64,000 nt of DNA, from positions 17,504 through 81,503 of the forward strand of contig JBQDFP010000010.1 of the NCBI GenBank assembly GCA_052085365.1, in the 5' to 3' direction. Shown here in pieces: positions 33,087 through 42,809 of this stretch (position 1 is its first letter; every line of letters starts with the position of its first letter). The position numbers were made by a program, and so were the translations under genes. The notes under the pieces are model-generated. The model worked only from the letters and a program-made list of their open reading frames with translations, made no database searches and was not told the DNA's origin. Origin of the DNA: Canibacter sp052085365. Lineage in GTDB: Bacteria; Actinomycetota; Actinomycetes; Actinomycetales; Microbacteriaceae.

Positions 33087-35647
33087 CGAGAATCCCCTCC
33101 CTCTTGCTCTTTCAGCCAGTGTACCGCCGATTCATATTCCTCAATCACTTCGATCGTTGGGATGTCAGTGGTAATGTACTCCAGTTCAGAATTACCATTC
33201 TGACGAGGAAGCATACTTGCGGACAGCCCTGGAAATTCACCCAAGTCTGGACCCTGATTTTCAAGCACAACGATGAGAGTGCCTTCGGGCTCGAGCACAT
33301 GCTGCACTCCTCGAATACCGATAGGCACACTTCCTGCACCAGACAGGTGTGTGAAACGAATCTCATCAGCAGTCAGTTCGACCTTCATCTCGTTACTGCG
33401 CCACTGCAGACAGAAGGTGAGAGCTTCCCATGACTTCGGGAGTCGTGGGTCAAAGGCGAGTTCGCCATTCGTGTCTCGCAAACCTGCAAAGCCCTGGACA
33501 AGTGCAATCCACACCCCACCCGCTGATGCAATATGCACACCGTCGCTGGCGTTATTATGCAGGTCATCAAGGTCCACGAGCAACGCATGATGGAAATAGT
33601 CCAGCGCGAGCTCGTGGTACCCGACTTCTGCCGCGATAACGGATTGGACCACGGCCGACAGGCTGGAATCACCCGTCGTTAAACGGTCGTAGTATTCAAA
33701 GTTTGCGCGTTTTTCATCGGCGGTGAAGTCACCGCTTGCCAAGAGCATTGCGAGCACGACATCTGCTTGTTTCAACACTTGAAAACGGTAGATTACTAGC
33801 GGGTGAAAATGTAGCAGGAGTGGCTTTTGTGAAGGCGGTGTTGCGGCTAAATCCCACACTTCAAGTTCAAGAAAGTGCGCATCCTGCGGGTGGATCTTGT
33901 GCGTCTCGTTGTAATGAATCGCCATACCTTGCTCAGCATCACGCCACTGGTCAATTTCTTGCTCAGTCACGTCCAAACGCTCAAGCATCGCTGTGTGCTC
34001 GTCGGGCGAGCGTTCGTCAAGGAATTCAAGCAGGTCTAGCGCACTTCGCAGGTTAAAGCGAGCCATGACGTTGGTATAGAGGTTGTCATTCACGACGGTG
34101 GTGTACTCGTCAGGTCCGGTCACCCCATGAATATGGAATGCCCGTGTGCCATCTGGTTCAACCCGCCAAAAGCCAAGTGACATCCACATGCGAGCAGTTT
34201 CAATCGCAATATCGCCTGCTTTTCCACCAATAAATTCAGTGTCACCGGTCGCCCGAACATACCGTGCGAGTGCGTAGGTGATATCGGCATTAATGTGGAA
34301 TTGAGCAGTTCCAGCCGCATAGTAGGCACTCGCTTCTGCGCCATTAATCGTGCGCCACGCGAAGATCGCACCGCTTTCGTTGAGTTCCGCGGCACGTGCT
34401 CTGGCGGCAGGCAAAAGCCGTTCGCGGAATCGCAGCGCATTCCGGGCCCACTGCGGGCTTGTGTAGGTCAAGAATGGGGAAACGTAAATTTCACTGTCCC
34501 AGAAGTAGTGGCCGCTATAGCCTGAACCGGTCAGGCCCTTCGCAGGGATACCACGCCCGTCAGCGCGTGCCGATGCTTGTGCGAGTTGGAACAGGTTCCA
34601 GTTCACGGCTTGCTGCATACGAGAGTCAACACCGTGGATTTCTACCGCGCTTCGCTCCCAAAACCTGTCCAGGAACTCTCGCTGTTCGATCCACCGTTGC
34701 TCTTTGGGATGTCGCTGCTGCTCATTGAGCTGCTGCACACATCGGTCAACGAGCTCTCGCCCACTTGCGGCCTGCGAAAAGTCATAGGCCGAAGTTTTCA
34801 CGAGCGTGATTTCTGTCCCAGCTGCAAGCGTGCCCTGGAACAGGTGTCGGACACGGTCTTCAGTAGCCTGGACCTCGCTGCTCCATTCAACCTCATCAGG
34901 AGTGAACAGCTCGTGATCCACTCCCACAACGACGCCCATACGGGAATTCGTCGTGCGATAGGCACGAACGCTGCGTGGGCCATCATCGAACCCAGACTCA
35001 TGGTTCAGAATGCGTTCGGTAAACGAGTCAGATTTCCTTGGGTCTGAAATTTTCACGTCCCCAACCGGTGACTGCTCCATTTCATTCCCCGGGGTGATTC
35101 GATTCATGTCTTGTCGGTTCGCGATGAGACTCGAAATCGTCATGTTCGCGTCTTGATCGACAGTCACGCTGTATTCGGTGGTGGTGATGTGTCGATGCGT
35201 GAATGAAACCATACGCTTCGAGTTCACCGTGACCCGTTTGCCTGAAGGCGTGTGCCAGGTAAAGGAACGGGCGAGAGTTCCTGCTTTGAGGTCGAGCGTC
35301 TGTTTCACGTCGTACAGCTCTGCAGTGTCGAGGTTTAGTCGTTCATCATCGACATACAATCGGATAGTTTTCGTGTCGGGCACGTTGACGATAGTTTGAC
35401 CGATTTCAGCGAATCCGTATGCATTTTCTGCATGCTCAATCCGCCACGTTTCATGGAATCCATTTAAAAACGTGCCGTGTGAACCAACGGGAAGACCCTC
35501 TGGGAAATTTCCTCGCAACCCGACGAAACCATTGGCGAGCGCAAAGATTGTCTCGTTCAGTTCGCAGTGTGTGGCGTCAATGCTGGTCAGCTCGAGCTGC
35601 CACGGGTTGTCTCCGTAGTCGCGAACGGAGTGGTAGCTATCTGTCAC
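33083..35647 (-). CDS. GH65 disaccharide phosphorylase (maltose/trehalose/kojibiose type)
   Basis: 854 residues. Glycoside hydrolase family 65 enzymes cleave an alpha-glucosyl disaccharide with phosphate to beta-glucose-1-phosphate plus glucose. The N-terminal beta-sandwich runs to about residue 270 (NETIFALANGFVGLRGN is the conserved start), followed by a linker and the (alpha/alpha)6 barrel. The general-acid Glu is Glu514 in GVTGPDEYTTVVNDN, and phosphate-binding HIASAGGVW follows near residue 705. KGLTGSGYSGHYFWDSE is the conserved sugar-binding block. GTG start at 35647. It directly follows a beta-phosphoglucomutase gene (9 nt), which converts the product to glucose-6-phosphate. Substrate (maltose, trehalose or kojibiose) cannot be told from what I see. 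Confidence 0.93.
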   Translation of the reverse strand: MTDSYHSVRDYGDNPWQLELTSIDATHCELNETIFALANGFVGLRGNFPEGLPVGSHGTFLNGFHETWRIEHAENAYGFAEIGQTIVNVPDTKTIRLYVDDERLNLDTAELYDVKQTLDLKAGTLARSFTWHTPSGKRVTVNSKRMVSFTHRHITTTEYSVTVDQDANMTISSLIANRQDMNRITPGNEMEQSPVGDVKISDPRKSDSFTERILNHESGFDDGPRSVRAYRTTNSRMGVVVGVDHELFTPDEVEWSSEVQATEDRVRHLFQGTLAAGTEITLVKTSAYDFSQAASGRELVDRCVQQLNEQQRHPKEQRWIEQREFLDRFWERSAVEIHGVDSRMQQAVNWNLFQLAQASARADGRGIPAKGLTGSGYSGHYFWDSEIYVSPFLTYTSPQWARNALRFRERLLPAARARAAELNESGAIFAWRTINGAEASAYYAAGTAQFHINADITYALARYVRATGDTEFIGGKAGDIAIETARMWMSLGFWRVEPDGTRAFHIHGVTGPDEYTTVVNDNLYTNVMARFNLRSALDLLEFLDERSPDEHTAMLERLDVTEQEIDQWRDAEQGMAIHYNETHKIHPQDAHFLELEVWDLAATPPSQKPLLLHFHPLVIYRFQVLKQADVVLAMLLASGDFTADEKRANFEYYDRLTTGDSSLSAVVQSVIAAEVGYHELALDYFHHALLVDLDDLHNNASDGVHIASAGGVWIALVQGFAGLRDTNGELAFDPRLPKSWEALTFCLQWRSNEMKVELTADEIRFTHLSGAGSVPIGIRGVQHVLEPEGTLIVVLENQGPDLGEFPGLSASMLPRQNGNSELEYITTDIPTIEVIEEYESAVHWLKEQEGGDSR

Positions 35648-35656
35648 GCTTCATCC

Positions 35657-36403
35657 TTACTTGCTTGAAATGAGGTCGGCCAGGTCCGATACGACAATAT
35701 GTGCCCCGGCCTGTTTCAGTGCGCTCGCCCCGGTTCCTCGGTTCACGCCAACGACTTGAGCGAAGTTTCCTGCAGCACCAGCAGCGACACCAGAAAGTGC
35801 GTCTTCAAACACGATTGCCTCGCTCGGGTCGACGCCAAGTTGCTGTGCAGCATAGAGGTAGGTGTCAGGGGCAGGTTTCCCTGCGAGCTGTTTCTCCTGA
35901 GCGACGTTGCCATCTACTACCGTTTGAAACCGGCCCGCTAGTCCTGAAACTTCTAGAACCTGCTGCGCATTTCGTGAAGATGAAACCACTGCGAGTTTAA
36001 ACTTTGGGGAGTTGAGCTGATCAAGTAACGCGAGTGAACCTGGGTACGGTTGGATTCCGTCCCGGTCAAGAATCACACGAAAGCGTCGGTTTTTTTCGTT
36101 GCCTATGCCGCAGACAGTAGTGAGTTCGGTGTCTGTTTCTGAACCCCATGGAAGCGTGATACCTCGTGAGTTGAGCAACGTTTGAACACCGTCGAAGCGG
36201 CTTCTCCCGTCAAGAGTTTCGAAATATTCGTGTTCTTGATAGGCAGGGTGGCCATTCGCGATAAAGAAGTCGTTGAAGGTTTCTTCCCATGCACGCATGT
36301 GGATTTCAACGGTTGGGGTGAGCACTCCGTCAAGATCGAATAAGAAGCCGCTCAGCGAAGATTTTGGAGTTGTGCCGACTGCGGGCTCAAATGAATTGCT
36401 CAT
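35657..36403 (-). CDS. Beta-phosphoglucomutase-type HAD phosphatase/mutase
   Basis: 248 residues. HAD-superfamily motif I FDLDGVLTPT (Asp23 nucleophile, Asp25 acid/base) with a helical cap beginning HMRAWEETF. Motif II is VVSSSRNA, motif III Lys lies in AGKPAPDTYL and motif IV is IVFEDALSGV. The cap and pairing with GH65 indicate beta-glucose-1-phosphate to glucose-6-phosphate isomerisation. I chose ATG 36403 (MSNSFEP); GTG 36421 is also in frame. First gene of the three-gene run with GH65 and ferredoxin. Confidence 0.9.
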   Translation of the reverse strand: MSNSFEPAVGTTPKSSLSGFLFDLDGVLTPTVEIHMRAWEETFNDFFIANGHPAYQEHEYFETLDGRSRFDGVQTLLNSRGITLPWGSETDTELTTVCGIGNEKNRRFRVILDRDGIQPYPGSLALLDQLNSPKFKLAVVSSSRNAQQVLEVSGLAGRFQTVVDGNVAQEKQLAGKPAPDTYLYAAQQLGVDPSEAIVFEDALSGVAAGAAGNFAQVVGVNRGTGASALKQAGAHIVVSDLADLISSK

Positions 36404-36478
36404 ATCGTCCAGCCTACCCACGGCGAGCTTTATTCGGGCTGCATTTCAGTATCAAACGCGACACCGAATCTAGTTTGC

Positions 36479-36913
36479 TCATGCGAGCTGCGCATAGAAC
36501 AAAACGGCCCATACGCTGACGATAAGTATTGGTCCGGCAGCAAACACTGCTCCTTTGCCTTCTCGGGTTCTCTTCCAGAGCGCATTCAGGAAGAGCGTGG
36601 CGCTTGCAAGTACCGCATATGGGCTCAGAAACTCACTGCCCGCGTGGATTACCACGACCCAGCAGAGCAGAGGCAGAAGCTTCACATCCCCCATTCCGAG
36701 TCCGTCTGGAGACACTGCTCGAAGTGTCGCTCCAAAAACGAACGCGATTCCTGCACCGTATATTGCGTTTGGCGTTACCACCTGAGCGACCACGTCACTC
36801 GTGATGATCGTGAGTGTCCCTAAGCCAAGCAGGCGGTTCGGGAGACGGAGCTCTTGGCTGTCAGTATGAGTCAACGCGACTGATAGCGCTGCGAAGAGTA
36901 CAAGAGTGAGCAT
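36479..36913 (-). CDS. Orphan A24 prepilin peptidase
   Basis: 144 residues, almost entirely hydrophobic, with about four to five membrane helices. The second catalytic Asp of A24 prepilin peptidases is in the hallmark GMGDVKLL. The first Asp is likely in HTDSQELRLPN (the usual form is D-x-R-xxx-IPN). It lacks the N-terminal methylase domain, as in archaeal or TadV-type enzymes. It normally cleaves type IV or Flp prepilins, but no pilin, Tad or secretion genes lie in the window. Located immediately after argB on the same strand (23 nt) and so probably expressed with the arginine genes. Confidence 0.82.
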   Translation of the reverse strand: MLTLVLFAALSVALTHTDSQELRLPNRLLGLGTLTIITSDVVAQVVTPNAIYGAGIAFVFGATLRAVSPDGLGMGDVKLLPLLCWVVVIHAGSEFLSPYAVLASATLFLNALWKRTREGKGAVFAAGPILIVSVWAVLFYAQLA

Positions 36914-36936
36914 CGGGGGCTGCGCACGGGTAGATA

Positions 36937-37893
36937 TTAGGTGCGCACGACGGGTATCGAACTTGTCACCGTGTCGGGTTCGTTGTCGGGCACGACCTCA
37001 GTACCGATACCACTGGTGGTAAAGATTTCGAGCAGGATCGAGTGTGGTTCTCGCCCATCGATGATTGCGGCTTTGTGCACTCCAGAATGTACCGCGTCGC
37101 TGCAGGCTTTCATTTTTGGAATCATTCCGGATGCAAGGTCAGGAATCATGTCGTCAAGTTCGCTCACGCTCAGGGACGAAATAATTGACGATGTGTCCGG
37201 CCAGTCTGCATACAGTCCAGGAACGTCAGTGAGGATCACGAGTTTCTCGGCTTGGAGTGCGCTTGCGAGCGCTGAAGCTGCAGCGTCGGCATTGATATTG
37301 AGTGTGTTCCGGTCGGTTCCGCTATCAGGCGCGATCGATGATACTACTGGGATCAAGCCGCGGTCTGTCATCGACAGGATAGCTTCTGGCCGCACGCTGA
37401 CAATGTCTCCGACCATTCCGAGATCGACGTGCTCTCCCTCAATTTGCATGGGAGAACGTTTTTGTGCGCTGAAAAGTCCCGCGTCTTCACCTGAGACACC
37501 CACAGCAAACGGCCCGTGTGAATTTATTGCATCGACGAGTTCTGGATTTACCTTCCCAGTAAGGACCATGCGTACGACGTCCATAACCTCTGGCGTTGTG
37601 ACCCGGTAGCCACCTTTGAACTCGCTTTCCAATTCGAGACGTTCAAGCATGCGAGAGATTTGTGGACCGCCGCCGTGCACGATCACCGGGCGAATTCCGA
37701 CGTGACGCAAATAGACAACGTCCTCTGCAAAAGCCTGCATAAGTTCCGGTTTCACCATGGCGTTGCCGCCGAATTTAATGACCATGATGGCATCACGGAA
37801 CTGCTTCATCCACGGCAATGACTCGATGAGCACTTGGGCCTTTACCGAGGCTTCGCTCTCTAGTGAGATGAGATCGCGTGTGTTCTTCATCAT
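36937..37893 (-). CDS. argB: Acetylglutamate kinase
   Basis: 318 residues, amino-acid kinase fold; phosphorylates N-acetylglutamate in arginine synthesis. Motifs: VIKFGGNAM at the nucleotide site, VIVHGGGPQISRML for substrate binding, NINADAAASALA and VILTDVPGLY. The N-terminal ~20-residue extension is typical of arginine-inhibited actinobacterial enzymes, so feedback control by arginine is likely. Two adjacent ATG codons; AAAGGA suits the second (37890). Last gene of argCJB; argD, argF, argR and argGH are not downstream as they are in many actinobacteria. A prepilin peptidase follows. Confidence 0.96.
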   Translation of the reverse strand: MMKNTRDLISLESEASVKAQVLIESLPWMKQFRDAIMVIKFGGNAMVKPELMQAFAEDVVYLRHVGIRPVIVHGGGPQISRMLERLELESEFKGGYRVTTPEVMDVVRMVLTGKVNPELVDAINSHGPFAVGVSGEDAGLFSAQKRSPMQIEGEHVDLGMVGDIVSVRPEAILSMTDRGLIPVVSSIAPDSGTDRNTLNINADAAASALASALQAEKLVILTDVPGLYADWPDTSSIISSLSVSELDDMIPDLASGMIPKMKACSDAVHSGVHKAAIIDGREPHSILLEIFTTSGIGTEVVPDNEPDTVTSSIPVVRT

Positions 37894-37902
37894 GTCCTTT
37901 AC

Positions 37903-39057
37903 TTAGCTCGAATACGCGCTATTTTCGTGCACATAATCGTGTGTCAAATCATTACTGCGCACCATCACGTTGTGATCACCGTTGTGCAGTTCAATGAGCA
38001 CATCAGTGTGACGCGGACTCAGATCGCATTCGCTTACTGGACGGTCTGGAGCTCCTGCGTGGCACAGCCGTACACCGTTAAAAGACACGTCGACAGCATA
38101 GGGATCAAACGCGGCCTGAGTGGTGCCAATTGCGGCGAGCACACGACCCCAGTTAGGGTCATTGCCAAAAATTGCTGCCTTGAACAGATTGTTGCGAGCT
38201 ACTGAACGAGCTACTTCAAGCCCATCTTCATCATCGTGAGCACCCGTGACACGAATATCTATGGTGTGACTTGCACCTTCTGCATCTGCCTGGAGTTGGG
38301 CCGCAAGACGCTCACAGACAGCTAAAAGCTGCGTCGTAAATTCTGCGACAGTTGGAGTCACACCCGACTCACCGCTGGCGAGCAGCGTGACTTGGTCATT
38401 AGTAGACATGCATCCATCTGAGTCGAGTCGATCAAAACTCAAGCTTGTTGCCGATCGAAGTGCCTGGTCAAGATCATCAGAGGACAAGTCCGCATCAGTG
38501 GTGATGACGACCAGCATAGTTGCAAGGCCTGGCGCAAGCATACCCGCACCTTTTGCCATAGCCCCGATTCGCCAACCGTCAGCATGTTCATACTCTTCTG
38601 TTTTCGTGACTGAATCGGTAGTGAGGATCGCTTCTGCCGCACTGATATCGGTTGCAGCAAGCGCTCCGACCAGAGACGGCACACCCCCGACGATACGGTT
38701 TCTGAAACCTTCATCCCCGAAACCGATCAACCCGGTAGAACAAACGAGGACTTTACGCGATTCTGATCCGAGCTGTTCAGCAACGGTGGCCGCAGTGAGT
38801 GAACTGGTTTCATACCCAAAGTCACCCGTGAAACAGTTGGCACCTCCTGAATTTAAAATGATGGCATGGCAGTCGCTGATGTCTGCTTGCTTGCTCCATA
38901 AAATAGGGTTCGCCTGTGCACGATTACTCGTAAACACAGCTGCCCCAGACCGTCGGGCACCATCATTGACCACCAATGCAAGATCAGGTTTACCGGTGGA
39001 TTTGAGCCCGACAGCGATGCCAGCTGCACGAAAGCCAAGCGGGTAGGTCACGGTCAC
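37903..39057 (-). CDS. argJ: Bifunctional ornithine acetyltransferase/N-acetylglutamate synthase
   Basis: 384 residues. Makes the cyclic arginine pathway possible by moving acetyl from acetylornithine to glutamate. The autocleavage site is in AKGAGMLAPGLATMLVV, where the Thr after Ala becomes the new N-terminal nucleophile. SGGANCFTGD and the C-terminal VRSNDLTHDYVHENSAYS are conserved. The GTG start overlaps the argC stop (GTGA). Whether it is mono- or bifunctional cannot be settled from sequence alone. Confidence 0.95.
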   Translation of the reverse strand: MTVTYPLGFRAAGIAVGLKSTGKPDLALVVNDGARRSGAAVFTSNRAQANPILWSKQADISDCHAIILNSGGANCFTGDFGYETSSLTAATVAEQLGSESRKVLVCSTGLIGFGDEGFRNRIVGGVPSLVGALAATDISAAEAILTTDSVTKTEEYEHADGWRIGAMAKGAGMLAPGLATMLVVITTDADLSSDDLDQALRSATSLSFDRLDSDGCMSTNDQVTLLASGESGVTPTVAEFTTQLLAVCERLAAQLQADAEGASHTIDIRVTGAHDDEDGLEVARSVARNNLFKAAIFGNDPNWGRVLAAIGTTQAAFDPYAVDVSFNGVRLCHAGAPDRPVSECDLSPRHTDVLIELHNGDHNVMVRSNDLTHDYVHENSAYSS

Positions 39058-40112
39058 GGTGCGACTCCGTTCACAGTCAGTCCGGTCGATTCGGGAAGGT
39101 CCAGCGCAATATTTGCGGATTGAATAGCTGCGCCCGCGGTGCCCTTCGTCAAGTTATCGAGCGCCGCGGTCACCACCACTCGACGTGTTGCCTCGTCAAT
39201 CACTAAGCTCATCAGACACGTGTTCGCTCCCACAGTGTCGGCAGTTCTCGGCAGCACCCCCTCTGGCAAGAGACGCACAAAGGTTTCGGATGCATACGCG
39301 TCTTCCCAGGCGGTCCGAATCTGCTCTGCAGTCGCCCCTGGTGCGATCTTCGCGGTGCTCGTTGCGAGAATTCCGCGAGACATGGGCACAAGCATTGGCG
39401 TGAAGTTGATGTTGATGTCAGTCTGAGCGCCCGCGTTTCGCAGCGCTTGGGCAACCTCGGGAATATGTCGGTGGGTGCCACCCACCGCATAGGGACGGGC
39501 AGAACCGAGCATTTCTGAGGCAAGAAGCTCGGTTTTCGCGGCTTTTCCCGCGCCGGAAGGTCCGACGGCGAGGACCGTCACAATATCTTCTGCAGTGATA
39601 ACACCGGCGTGAATACCGGGTGCCAGAGACATCGCAACGGTGCTGGCGTTACAACCGGGCGCCGCAATTCGGCTGGCCCCACGCAGACAGTCACGTTGTT
39701 TTCCTCCGCCGTGTTCTTCCGCCAGTGGCAATTCCGGGACACCATAGGTCCACGCACCGTGATAGGCACCGGTATAAAATGCGCCCCAATCGGTTTCCCG
39801 TTCGAGTCGGTGATCAGCGCCGCAGTCAATCACCAGGCGAACATTGTTTAACTGCTCCGTAAGGGCTCCGGAAGCACCATGCGGAAGCGCAAAAAACACC
39901 ACATCATGACCATCGAGAACTTCTGGAGTAAGTGCTTGCAGCGTCAAGTGCGCCAATGATCGTAAGTGAGGTTGATGTTGAATAAGTGGATCACCCGCCG
40001 AGGAATGCCCTGCAACTGTCGTCACTTCAAATTCAGGGTGGCTTGTGAGGAGCCGGAGTATTTCTCCACCGGCATAGCCACTCGCCCCAGCAACTGCGAC
40101 ACGAATACTCAC
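39054..40112 (-). CDS. argC: N-acetyl-gamma-glutamyl-phosphate reductase
   Basis: 352 residues. NADPH-dependent reductase of arginine synthesis. The Rossmann motif is VAGASGYAGGEILRLL, and the catalytic Cys lies in RIAAPGCNASTVAM. The substrate-binding VGGTHRHIPEV and C-terminal LVIDEATRRVVVTAALDNL blocks are clear. GTG start with a perfect AAGGAGG site at 4-5 nt. First gene of argC-argJ-argB. The 153-nt gap to pheT holds a terminator, so the arginine genes have their own promoter, though I could not identify an ARG box with confidence. Confidence 0.96.
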   Translation of the reverse strand: MSIRVAVAGASGYAGGEILRLLTSHPEFEVTTVAGHSSAGDPLIQHQPHLRSLAHLTLQALTPEVLDGHDVVFFALPHGASGALTEQLNNVRLVIDCGADHRLERETDWGAFYTGAYHGAWTYGVPELPLAEEHGGGKQRDCLRGASRIAAPGCNASTVAMSLAPGIHAGVITAEDIVTVLAVGPSGAGKAAKTELLASEMLGSARPYAVGGTHRHIPEVAQALRNAGAQTDININFTPMLVPMSRGILATSTAKIAPGATAEQIRTAWEDAYASETFVRLLPEGVLPRTADTVGANTCLMSLVIDEATRRVVVTAALDNLTKGTAGAAIQSANIALDLPESTGLTVNGVAP

Positions 40113-40205
40113 GACGCCTCCTTGATGATTGGTCTGCGTGATCTAGCCTATCCCTCGCAGGACATAACTCGTTCGACTACACCGTTGGCTGCACAACAAT
40201 AAGAA

Positions 40206-40241
40206 ATATCCCGGCTGTGTACAACGACACAACCGGGATAT
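40206..40241 (-). terminator. Rho-independent terminator of pheT
   Basis: Stem ATATCCCGG (40206-40214) / CCGGGATAT (40233-40241), extended inwards by GTGT/ACAC pairing, followed on the minus strand by TTTCTTATTG. It lies 25 nt after the pheT stop and isolates argC from pheST. Confidence 0.8.
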
Positions 40242-40265
40242 CTTGAGACTCACGTGGGCCGAATA

Positions 40266-42809
40266 CTAGTCCCTGATTTTTGCTCCATAGACAGTCTCAG
40301 CGTGTTGGACACCTGCAAATTTCGCTTCACTCGCGTCTTCCGCTTTGAGAGTCCGATCAGCTGCTCGGAAGCGAAGCGCAAATGTGAGCGCACGCTTCCC
40401 GTCTTCGATGCCGTCACCCTGATAGTCAGCAACCAGACGCGCATGTTCAAGCAGCTCACCGGCTCCTTCTTCGAACGTTCTAAGCACGTCTGCAGCAGGA
40501 ATCGATGCGTCCACGATCAGTGTGACGTCTTGAGTTGCTGCGGGGTAGGTCACCAACGGCTTCACCGTGGCCATCTTGGGAGCGAGCGCTATAAGCTTGG
40601 TGAGATCAATTTCGAATGCACTCGCTCCAACCGGCAGATGCAGGTCGGCAACAAGCTGTGGCAGCAATTCACCTGCGCGACCTACGGGTTCGCCATTGAG
40701 CTGAAGCACCGCGGTACGACCCGGGTGAAATGCGGAATGGCTGCCTTGACTCACTGCAAGCTCCGCCCCAACTGACCATGCCACTTGACGGGCCGCTTCA
40801 ATCGCGTCTGCCCAATCTGCTACATTGCTCGGTTGGAATGGCTGGCTCTGAATCCGCTGGCCGACGAAGACACCGCCCACGTGAACATTCTGTTCAGGAA
40901 TTGAGTCGTTCAACGCCGCCAGTGTCTCGTCACTCGGTAGTTCAGCGAGCGGGGGAAGCTCCTGTGTCCCAAGAACTTGCCCTTCTTCAGGCAAGAAAAC
41001 AGACCCGAATTCCACCAAGCTCAAGTCTACAAGGCCACGAGAGTAGTTGCGCTGTGCGCAAGCGATCAGGCCCGGCAGGAGTGAGCGACGCAGAAACGGA
41101 GCGCTGCCATCAAGCGGATTCACGAGTTTGATAGCACGAACCGAAGTGTTTTCAGCCATACCGCGCTCGCGGTCGAAACGGTCAAGCTGGCTCTGGCTCA
41201 CAAACGGATAGTTTTGAACCTCGGTAAAGCCCACCGCAGTGATGTGGTTCGCTGCACGACGACGGAGCTTCTGCTCGCGTGTGAACCCCCGCCCTGCTGG
41301 CGCGGTCGGCAACACCGACGGGATGCGATCGTATCCGTGGATACGCGCAACTTCTTCCGCGAGATCATGTTTGCGAGTCAAATCGCTCCGCCAACTCGGT
41401 GCAGTCACCTCGAGGTCGCCATTTCGTTCGACGACATGACAGCCGATCAGTTCAAGCGCTTCGCGAATCTCGTGTGGCGTGTACTCAACACCGACCAGGC
41501 TGTTCACAAAGCCCTGCGGAAGGAACACCGCCTGCGCGGTCCATTCCGCGGCAAGGTCACTTCCCAACGAATCTGCTGTACCGCCGCCATATTCAACTAA
41601 CAGATCAACCATACGTTGAGCCGCGGCACGAGCGACAAGCGGATCCACCCCACGTTCGAAGCGTTTCGATGCTTCGCTGGGAAGTTTATGGCGACGTGAG
41701 GTGCGCGCAATTGAGATCGGGTCGAAAGTTGCCGCCTCGATAAGAACGTCCGTCGTCGATTCATCAGTCTTGGTGCTCTCACCGCCCATAACACCGGCCA
41801 GGCCAATCACACCAGAGTCGTCAGTGATTACCAAATCTTGCGCATCAAGCTTACGTTCTTGACCGTCAAGAGTGACCAGTGTCTCTCCTTGGGCCGCCCG
41901 ACGAACGGTAATCCCGCCAGAAACTTTCGCTGCATCGTAGGCATGCAGAGGGTTGCCGAGTTCGAGCATGACGTAGTTTGAGATATCGGCGGCAAGTCCG
42001 AGAGGTCGTTGACCAGCAAGGATGAGGCGCGCTACCATCCACTGCGGTGTCGGACGCGACTGGTCGACCCCGCGTACCGTGCGGACAATGAAACCGGCGG
42101 CCCCTTCGCGTCCACGAATCGGCGCAGTGTCATTGAGCACTACATCAAAGCCCGACACGTTCGCGGCGAACGCCCGTTGCGTCAACTCTGTTGCGGGATC
42201 CACAAATTCGCTTCCGGTCGCGTGAGAGTATTCTCGGGCGACACCGCGCACAGAGAACGCATACCCACGGTCCGGGGTGACGTTAATTTCGACTGCGGCA
42301 TCCTGCATACCAAGTAGCTCGAGTGCGGCTGTTCCCACAGGCGCGTCAAGACCAAGATCTGCAAGCACGATAATGCCGTCATGTTCATCACCGAGGCCGA
42401 GTTCACGCTGTGAAGCAATCATTCCGTCTGAGACGTGCCCATAAGTTTTTCGCGCCGCGATTTGGAAATCACCAGGCAGAACCGCGCCTGGCAACGTCAC
42501 CACAACTTTATCGCCGACGTCAAAGTTATGTGCCCCGCATACGATACCGCGGACGTCTTCGCCGCCATCAGCAGCCTGTTCGCCTTCTGGAGCCACCCGA
42601 ACCTGACACCAGTTCACCGTCTTTCCATTGGAATGCTCTTCCGGTTCACGGGTAAGCACTTCACCGACAACGATGGGACCAGTGCTTTCAAATACGTGCA
42701 GGTCTTCTTCCTCAAATCCAACGCTGACCAAGTCGGCATGCACCGACTCCGGCGTCGCATTATCGCGAAGCGTCACCAGGTCACCTAACCAGCTCAGTGG
42801 AATACGCAT
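40266..42809 (-). CDS. pheT: Phenylalanine-tRNA ligase beta subunit
   Basis: 847 residues, full length. Domains in order: core start MRIPLSWLGDLV, tRNA-binding OB domain (about 40-155, HVSDGMIASQRELGLG), B3/B4 editing domain, B5 domain with RIHGYDRIPS and a C-terminal anticodon-binding FDX-ACB domain (TYPAATQDVTLIVD). Forms the alpha2-beta2 synthetase with PheS. ATG overlaps the pheS stop by one base (TAATG), ensuring coupled, equimolar translation. Confidence 0.97.
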   Translation of the reverse strand: MRIPLSWLGDLVTLRDNATPESVHADLVSVGFEEEDLHVFESTGPIVVGEVLTREPEEHSNGKTVNWCQVRVAPEGEQAADGGEDVRGIVCGAHNFDVGDKVVVTLPGAVLPGDFQIAARKTYGHVSDGMIASQRELGLGDEHDGIIVLADLGLDAPVGTAALELLGMQDAAVEINVTPDRGYAFSVRGVAREYSHATGSEFVDPATELTQRAFAANVSGFDVVLNDTAPIRGREGAAGFIVRTVRGVDQSRPTPQWMVARLILAGQRPLGLAADISNYVMLELGNPLHAYDAAKVSGGITVRRAAQGETLVTLDGQERKLDAQDLVITDDSGVIGLAGVMGGESTKTDESTTDVLIEAATFDPISIARTSRRHKLPSEASKRFERGVDPLVARAAAQRMVDLLVEYGGGTADSLGSDLAAEWTAQAVFLPQGFVNSLVGVEYTPHEIREALELIGCHVVERNGDLEVTAPSWRSDLTRKHDLAEEVARIHGYDRIPSVLPTAPAGRGFTREQKLRRRAANHITAVGFTEVQNYPFVSQSQLDRFDRERGMAENTSVRAIKLVNPLDGSAPFLRRSLLPGLIACAQRNYSRGLVDLSLVEFGSVFLPEEGQVLGTQELPPLAELPSDETLAALNDSIPEQNVHVGGVFVGQRIQSQPFQPSNVADWADAIEAARQVAWSVGAELAVSQGSHSAFHPGRTAVLQLNGEPVGRAGELLPQLVADLHLPVGASAFEIDLTKLIALAPKMATVKPLVTYPAATQDVTLIVDASIPAADVLRTFEEGAGELLEHARLVADYQGDGIEDGKRALTFALRFRAADRTLKAEDASEAKFAGVQHAETVYGAKIRD

